Below, piece after piece: positions 61,120-64,000 of a DNA stretch of 64,000 nucleotides (position 1 is the first letter of the stretch; each line of letters starts with the position of its first letter). The translations under genes and the position numbers were made by a program. The notes below the pieces were generated by a model. That model was not told the origin of the DNA and did no database searches. It worked only from the letters and a program-made list of their open reading frames with translations. The DNA comes from Pseudomonas maioricensis (GTDB lineage: Bacteria; Pseudomonadota; Gammaproteobacteria; Pseudomonadales; Pseudomonadaceae), in assembly GCF_022790535.1 (NCBI RefSeq), contig NZ_LOHG01000012.1, positions 48,627 to 112,626 on the forward strand, given 5' to 3'.

Positions 61120-62037
61120 CTATCTGGAGCTCGCCGGAATGCTGTCCCAAGCGGGTTCAGGGGCAAAGCGTTGCGCGAGAAAATCGAGCATGGCCCGCAT
61201 GGCTGACGACATGTGCTTGCGGGAGGCATACACCGCAAAGATACCCAACTCCATCGGCTGATACGCCTCCAGCAGTGCCACCAGTTGCCCTTGTTGAATC
61301 AACGGGGCCGCGAGGTAAGTCGGCAACAACGCCACGCCTGCACCACACAGCGCAGCCTGCATTGTGGTGATCGCATCATTACTGCTGAGATTCCCCTTCA
61401 CGGCGACACTGTGTGGCAGGTCGTTGCGTGTGAAGTGCCAAAGGCTGTGGCTGTGATAGGAATGCGTCAGGCAGTTATGCAGCGTGAGGTCTTCGACCAC
61501 CCTAGGCATTGAGTGCCGCTTCAGGTAGTCCGGCGAGGCACACACCACTGAGCGGCAGGTCGTCAGGCGTCGTGCGATCAGATTAGCGTCCAGCTCATTG
61601 GTGATCCGAATCGCCAGATCCATGCGCTCATCTACCAGATTGACGGTGCGATCCAGGAGCACCATATCGACGCTGACTTGCGTATAGCGCCCGACGAAAT
61701 CAGTCACCGCGTGCATCAGTTGCGCCTGCCCGAACGAGGTACTGGCGGTCACGCGCAGCAATCCTTTGGGTTCATCTTCTGGAGCGGCAACGACGGCACG
61801 CATGTCTTCAGCCAGATCAAGCATTCGCCGACATAAAGGCAAAACTTCAGCCCCGGCTGCGGTGAGGTTCAGGCGTCGGGTGGTGCGGTGCATCAAACGG
61901 GCACCCGTCCAGTCCTCCAGTTCGGCAAGGAATCTGGAAATCACCGGCCTTGATAATCCGAGCTTGTCCGCCGCTGCGGTCTGGCTTCCGCAATCCACGA
62001 CTGTTACAAAAGCCTGCATTGCCGCCAATTTATCCAT
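61120..62037 (-). CDS. LysR family transcriptional regulator
   Basis: 305 residues. The N-terminal winged helix (MDKLAAMQAFVTVVDCGSQT near 1-20; LGLSRPVISRFLAELEDWTG) is followed by a periplasmic-binding-like effector domain. It belongs to the large CrgA-like subgroup common in Pseudomonas. It is divergent from the MBL-fold gene, which it probably controls. Confidence 0.88.
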   Translation of the reverse strand: MDKLAAMQAFVTVVDCGSQTAAADKLGLSRPVISRFLAELEDWTGARLMHRTTRRLNLTAAGAEVLPLCRRMLDLAEDMRAVVAAPEDEPKGLLRVTASTSFGQAQLMHAVTDFVGRYTQVSVDMVLLDRTVNLVDERMDLAIRITNELDANLIARRLTTCRSVVCASPDYLKRHSMPRVVEDLTLHNCLTHSYHSHSLWHFTRNDLPHSVAVKGNLSSNDAITTMQAALCGAGVALLPTYLAAPLIQQGQLVALLEAYQPMELGIFAVYASRKHMSSAMRAMLDFLAQRFAPEPAWDSIPASSR

Positions 62038-62143
62038 GATTCGACCGATTTCAGAAACAAACTTGCGTCCAATCTAGCGTTTTTCGCTCTATAAATCTCA
62101 ACTAACCTGCCAGCTCCTTACTCAGGCCATGATGGAGCTCGAC

Positions 62144-63022
62144 ATGATTTCGCTGTCTGCACGACGTTTATTAGCGGCTTTTGCCCTGCTCGGTTTCACC
62201 GGTACAAGCCTGGCCGCACAGCCACTCAAACTGGACATCTACAACCCAGGGGAAGAAGCTATCTTTCCGGTTTCGTCGGTTCTGGTGACGGGCAAGAAGG
62301 ATGCGGTTCTGGTTGATGCGCAGTTTTCCAATACGCAGGCCGATCAGATCGTCGAAAAAATCCGCAAGAGCGGGAAAAACCTGACGACGATTTACATCAG
62401 CCATGGCGACCCGGACTTCTATTTCGGCCTGCAAACCATCACAACGGCCTACCCAAAGGCCAAGGTTGTGGCCAGTGCCCAGACCATTGCGCATATCAAC
62501 GAAACCAAGGATGCCAAGCTGGCTTACTGGGGACCCAAACTGGGTGCAGGCGCGCCGGACAAAGTCATCGTGCCTGAAGTACTACAGGGTAATGAGCTGA
62601 CGCTTGAAGGTCAGAAGCTGCAAGTGGTTGGCCTGGACGGTCCTCAACCCGACCGCAGCTTCGTATGGATCCCGTCGATCAAGGCCGTAGTCGGCGGCGT
62701 GGTGCTGTCCAACAACATTCATGTGTGGATGGCTGACACCCAGAGCGCCAAATCCCACCAGGACTGGCTGGCGACCCTGGCGACAATCGAAAAACTCAAA
62801 CCAGCGACTATCGTGCCGGGTCACTTCCTGCCGGGCGAGCTGACCGCACTGCAATCACCGAACTTCACAGCCAGCTACATCAAAACCTTTGATGCCGAAA
62901 CCGCCAAGGCCAAAGACTCTGCCGCACTGATTGCCGCGATGAAAGCGCACTATCCGAAACTGGCGGATGAGTCCTCGTTGGTGCTGAGCGCGAAAGTGGC
63001 CAAGGGTGAGATGAAGTGGTGA
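62144..63022 (+). CDS. Exported MBL-fold protein with altered metal motif
   Basis: 292 residues from ATG 62144, with GGAG upstream; a start five codons earlier is possible. A signal peptide (LLAAFALLGFTGTSLAA) leads into a metallo-beta-lactamase fold. The first metal motif reads SHGDPDFYFG, where the family has HxHxDH; only the first His and the Asp residues are clear. VPGHFLPG keeps the later His. It is probably a Vmh-like periplasmic hydrolase with one metal or none. Its stop overlaps the DsbA-family gene. Confidence 0.8.
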   Translation: MISLSARRLLAAFALLGFTGTSLAAQPLKLDIYNPGEEAIFPVSSVLVTGKKDAVLVDAQFSNTQADQIVEKIRKSGKNLTTIYISHGDPDFYFGLQTITTAYPKAKVVASAQTIAHINETKDAKLAYWGPKLGAGAPDKVIVPEVLQGNELTLEGQKLQVVGLDGPQPDRSFVWIPSIKAVVGGVVLSNNIHVWMADTQSAKSHQDWLATLATIEKLKPATIVPGHFLPGELTALQSPNFTASYIKTFDAETAKAKDSAALIAAMKAHYPKLADESSLVLSAKVAKGEMKW

Positions 63023-63666
63023 GTGAGCCGATTAGCGTCACTTATCTTTTCGATCCCCTGTGTGGTTGGTGCTATGGAGCATCGCCGACACTCAAGCGTC
63101 TCGAAGCGCTGGAAGAGTTCAGCGTTACGCTCTCTCCTACCGGCTTATTTGCCGACAGCAACTCGCGCCCGATGGACGCTGGTTTCGCTGATTTTGCCTG
63201 GTCCAATGATTTGCGCATCGGCACGTTGACCGGTCAGCCTTTCAGCGAGGCTTATCAACGTCAGGTACTTGAGGATCACACCCGCCGATTTGACTCAGGG
63301 CCGACAACGCGTGCACTCAGCGCGGTGGCGATGACTGAGCCGTCGCGGGAGCTGGAGGCCTTGGCGGCCATACAACGTGGCCGCTATGTTGAGGGGCTGG
63401 ACATCACCAGTCTTGAGGTACTTGCCCGCACTCTCGGGAGCAGGGGATTGAATGAGGCCGCCGGCCTGTTGCTTGCGCAGGATGATGGGTTACTGAGTCA
63501 TTCCCGTGAGCGGGTCAAGGTAGCGCAGGGGTTAATGGCTCAGATGGGCACGAGCGGTGTTCCTGCGCTTGTGATCGGGACAGGCAAGGGAAGACGCCTG
63601 ATTAGCTCGAATACACTGTTTGGCAGTTGGGAGGGCTTGCTCAAGGATTTGCGTGCCCATAAATAG
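63016..63666 (+). CDS. DsbA family thioredoxin-fold protein
   Basis: 216 residues, with CGWC at 16-19 in YLFDPLCGWCYGASP and the cis-Pro loop TSGVPALVIG. No signal peptide is seen, so it is likely cytosolic, like FrnE/2-hydroxychromene isomerase-type members. The start is GTG at 63016 or 63019, both inside the end of the MBL gene, indicating coupling. Substrate unknown. Confidence 0.82.
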   Translation: MVSEPISVTYLFDPLCGWCYGASPTLKRLEALEEFSVTLSPTGLFADSNSRPMDAGFADFAWSNDLRIGTLTGQPFSEAYQRQVLEDHTRRFDSGPTTRALSAVAMTEPSRELEALAAIQRGRYVEGLDITSLEVLARTLGSRGLNEAAGLLLAQDDGLLSHSRERVKVAQGLMAQMGTSGVPALVIGTGKGRRLISSNTLFGSWEGLLKDLRAHK

Positions 63667-63704
63667 GCCGCTGGTGCAGCACTGTCTAGCCGTAAACGAA
63701 TAAC

Positions 63705-63796
63705 CTGTAGGAGTGAGCTTGCTCGCGATAGCGTTTTATCAGATTGGATTTTCTTTATTAATAAATTGCTATCGCGAGCAAGCTCACTCCTACAGG
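63705..63796. repeat. REPIN, class B
   Basis: Class B pair with a TA-rich core, after the DsbA-family gene. Confidence 0.9.
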
Positions 63797-63935
63797 TCCA
63801 ATGTTTGCTGCGAGACATAGCGGCTCTATGGTCATCACGGGTGCTCCCCACATGAAAGGCATTTCAATTAAGAAGGCTGCATTTGCCAGGGGGGCTAGCC
63901 GCGAGGGCAGCGTACCTGAACATAAAAATCAGGCA

Positions 63936-63966
63936 AAAAAAAGCGACCCGTTAAGGTCGCTTTTCT
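63936..63966. terminator. Bidirectional rho-independent terminator
   Basis: AAGCGACC...GGTCGCTT stem with A residues on the left and T residues on the right works in either direction. It probably ends a leftward gene beyond the window edge, and read-through from the left. I see no supported gene from 63797 to the end. Confidence 0.75.
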
Positions 63967-64000
63967 TCGCTTCAAGGAGTTCAAGGGCCTCGAAGCTATG

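Noticed and set aside
144..63796. Regularly repeated palindromes considered as a CRISPR array
   Set aside because: The copies are dispersed one per intergenic gap, each an inverted pair, not tandem repeats with unique spacers. They are REPINs.
63851..64000. Open frame starting ATGAAAGGCATTTCA near the window end
   Set aside because: It runs straight through the bidirectional terminator and has no ribosome site or recognisable protein features.

Overview
The window looks like chromosomal DNA of a Pseudomonas of the fluorescens group. It is GC-rich and densely coded. It carries about 16 paired REP palindromes (REPINs) of the Pseudomonas types, and family-level recognition of genes such as sbcCD, pepN, nadK, fadH, ilvA and xylAFGH fits this group. 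I saw no rRNA, tRNA, insertion sequence, prophage or CRISPR array. This is an assignment from reading, not from a database search.

Layout. 1-5753: sbcD-sbcC-GST operon for DNA hairpin and double-strand-end processing. 5.8-8.7 kb: small membrane and secreted proteins, including a coupled two-gene micro-operon, and a periplasmic lactonase. 8.7-15.6 kb: a sugar-acid catabolic locus (two MFS permeases, an AraD1/GguC-type FAH-fold enzyme, an L-arabinonate-dehydratase-like IlvD/Edd enzyme and a FadR-type regulator) arranged around a divergent promoter that holds a perfect GntR/FadR-type operator. 15.7-19.2 kb: MMPL/RND transporter with a YCF48 beta-propeller partner. 19.7-26.3 kb: housekeeping minus-strand run pepN, DUF2797, yeaC, rhomboid protease, phosphatase, nadK. 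26.5-33.8 kb: DUF1853, two MFS permeases, an ACC-deaminase/D-cysteine-desulfhydrase-like gene interrupted in frame by a REPIN, and fadH. 34-38.6 kb: AT-rich patch, small secreted protein, GH3-PA14 beta-glucosidase, TetR regulator and a tiny LHC-like ORF. 38.9-45.6 kb: xylR / xylA-xylF-xylG-xylH for D-xylose uptake and isomerisation. 45.8-49.1 kb: HDOD protein, a nitrilase-fold protein lacking the catalytic Cys, and a coupled AraC regulator. 49.2-51.2 kb: ilvA preceded by a textbook transcription attenuator and a second coupled upstream ORF. 51.4-52.2 kb: lipoprotein. 52.3-61.1 kb: an acid-sugar catabolic cluster of eight genes under three copies of a 15-bp operator. 61.1-63.7 kb: LysR regulator, an MBL-fold protein with an altered metal motif and a DsbA-family protein.

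How the parts work together. The window is mainly a carbohydrate and sugar-acid utilisation region. The GH3 enzyme can release sugars outside the cytoplasm, and XylFGH imports xylose for XylA. The IlvD/AraD1/MFS locus would dehydrate an aldonate twice, probably to a ketoglutarate semialdehyde. The 52-61 kb cluster probably imports an unknown acid sugar, splits it with a DapA-type aldolase, and feeds a C4 acid through a DUF1537 kinase and PdxA-type dehydrogenase to dihydroxyacetone phosphate. The strongest less-ordinary observations are the ilvA attenuator, the acid-sugar cluster with its operator triplet, the REPIN read through as protein, and REPINs with swapped outer arms around a shared core.
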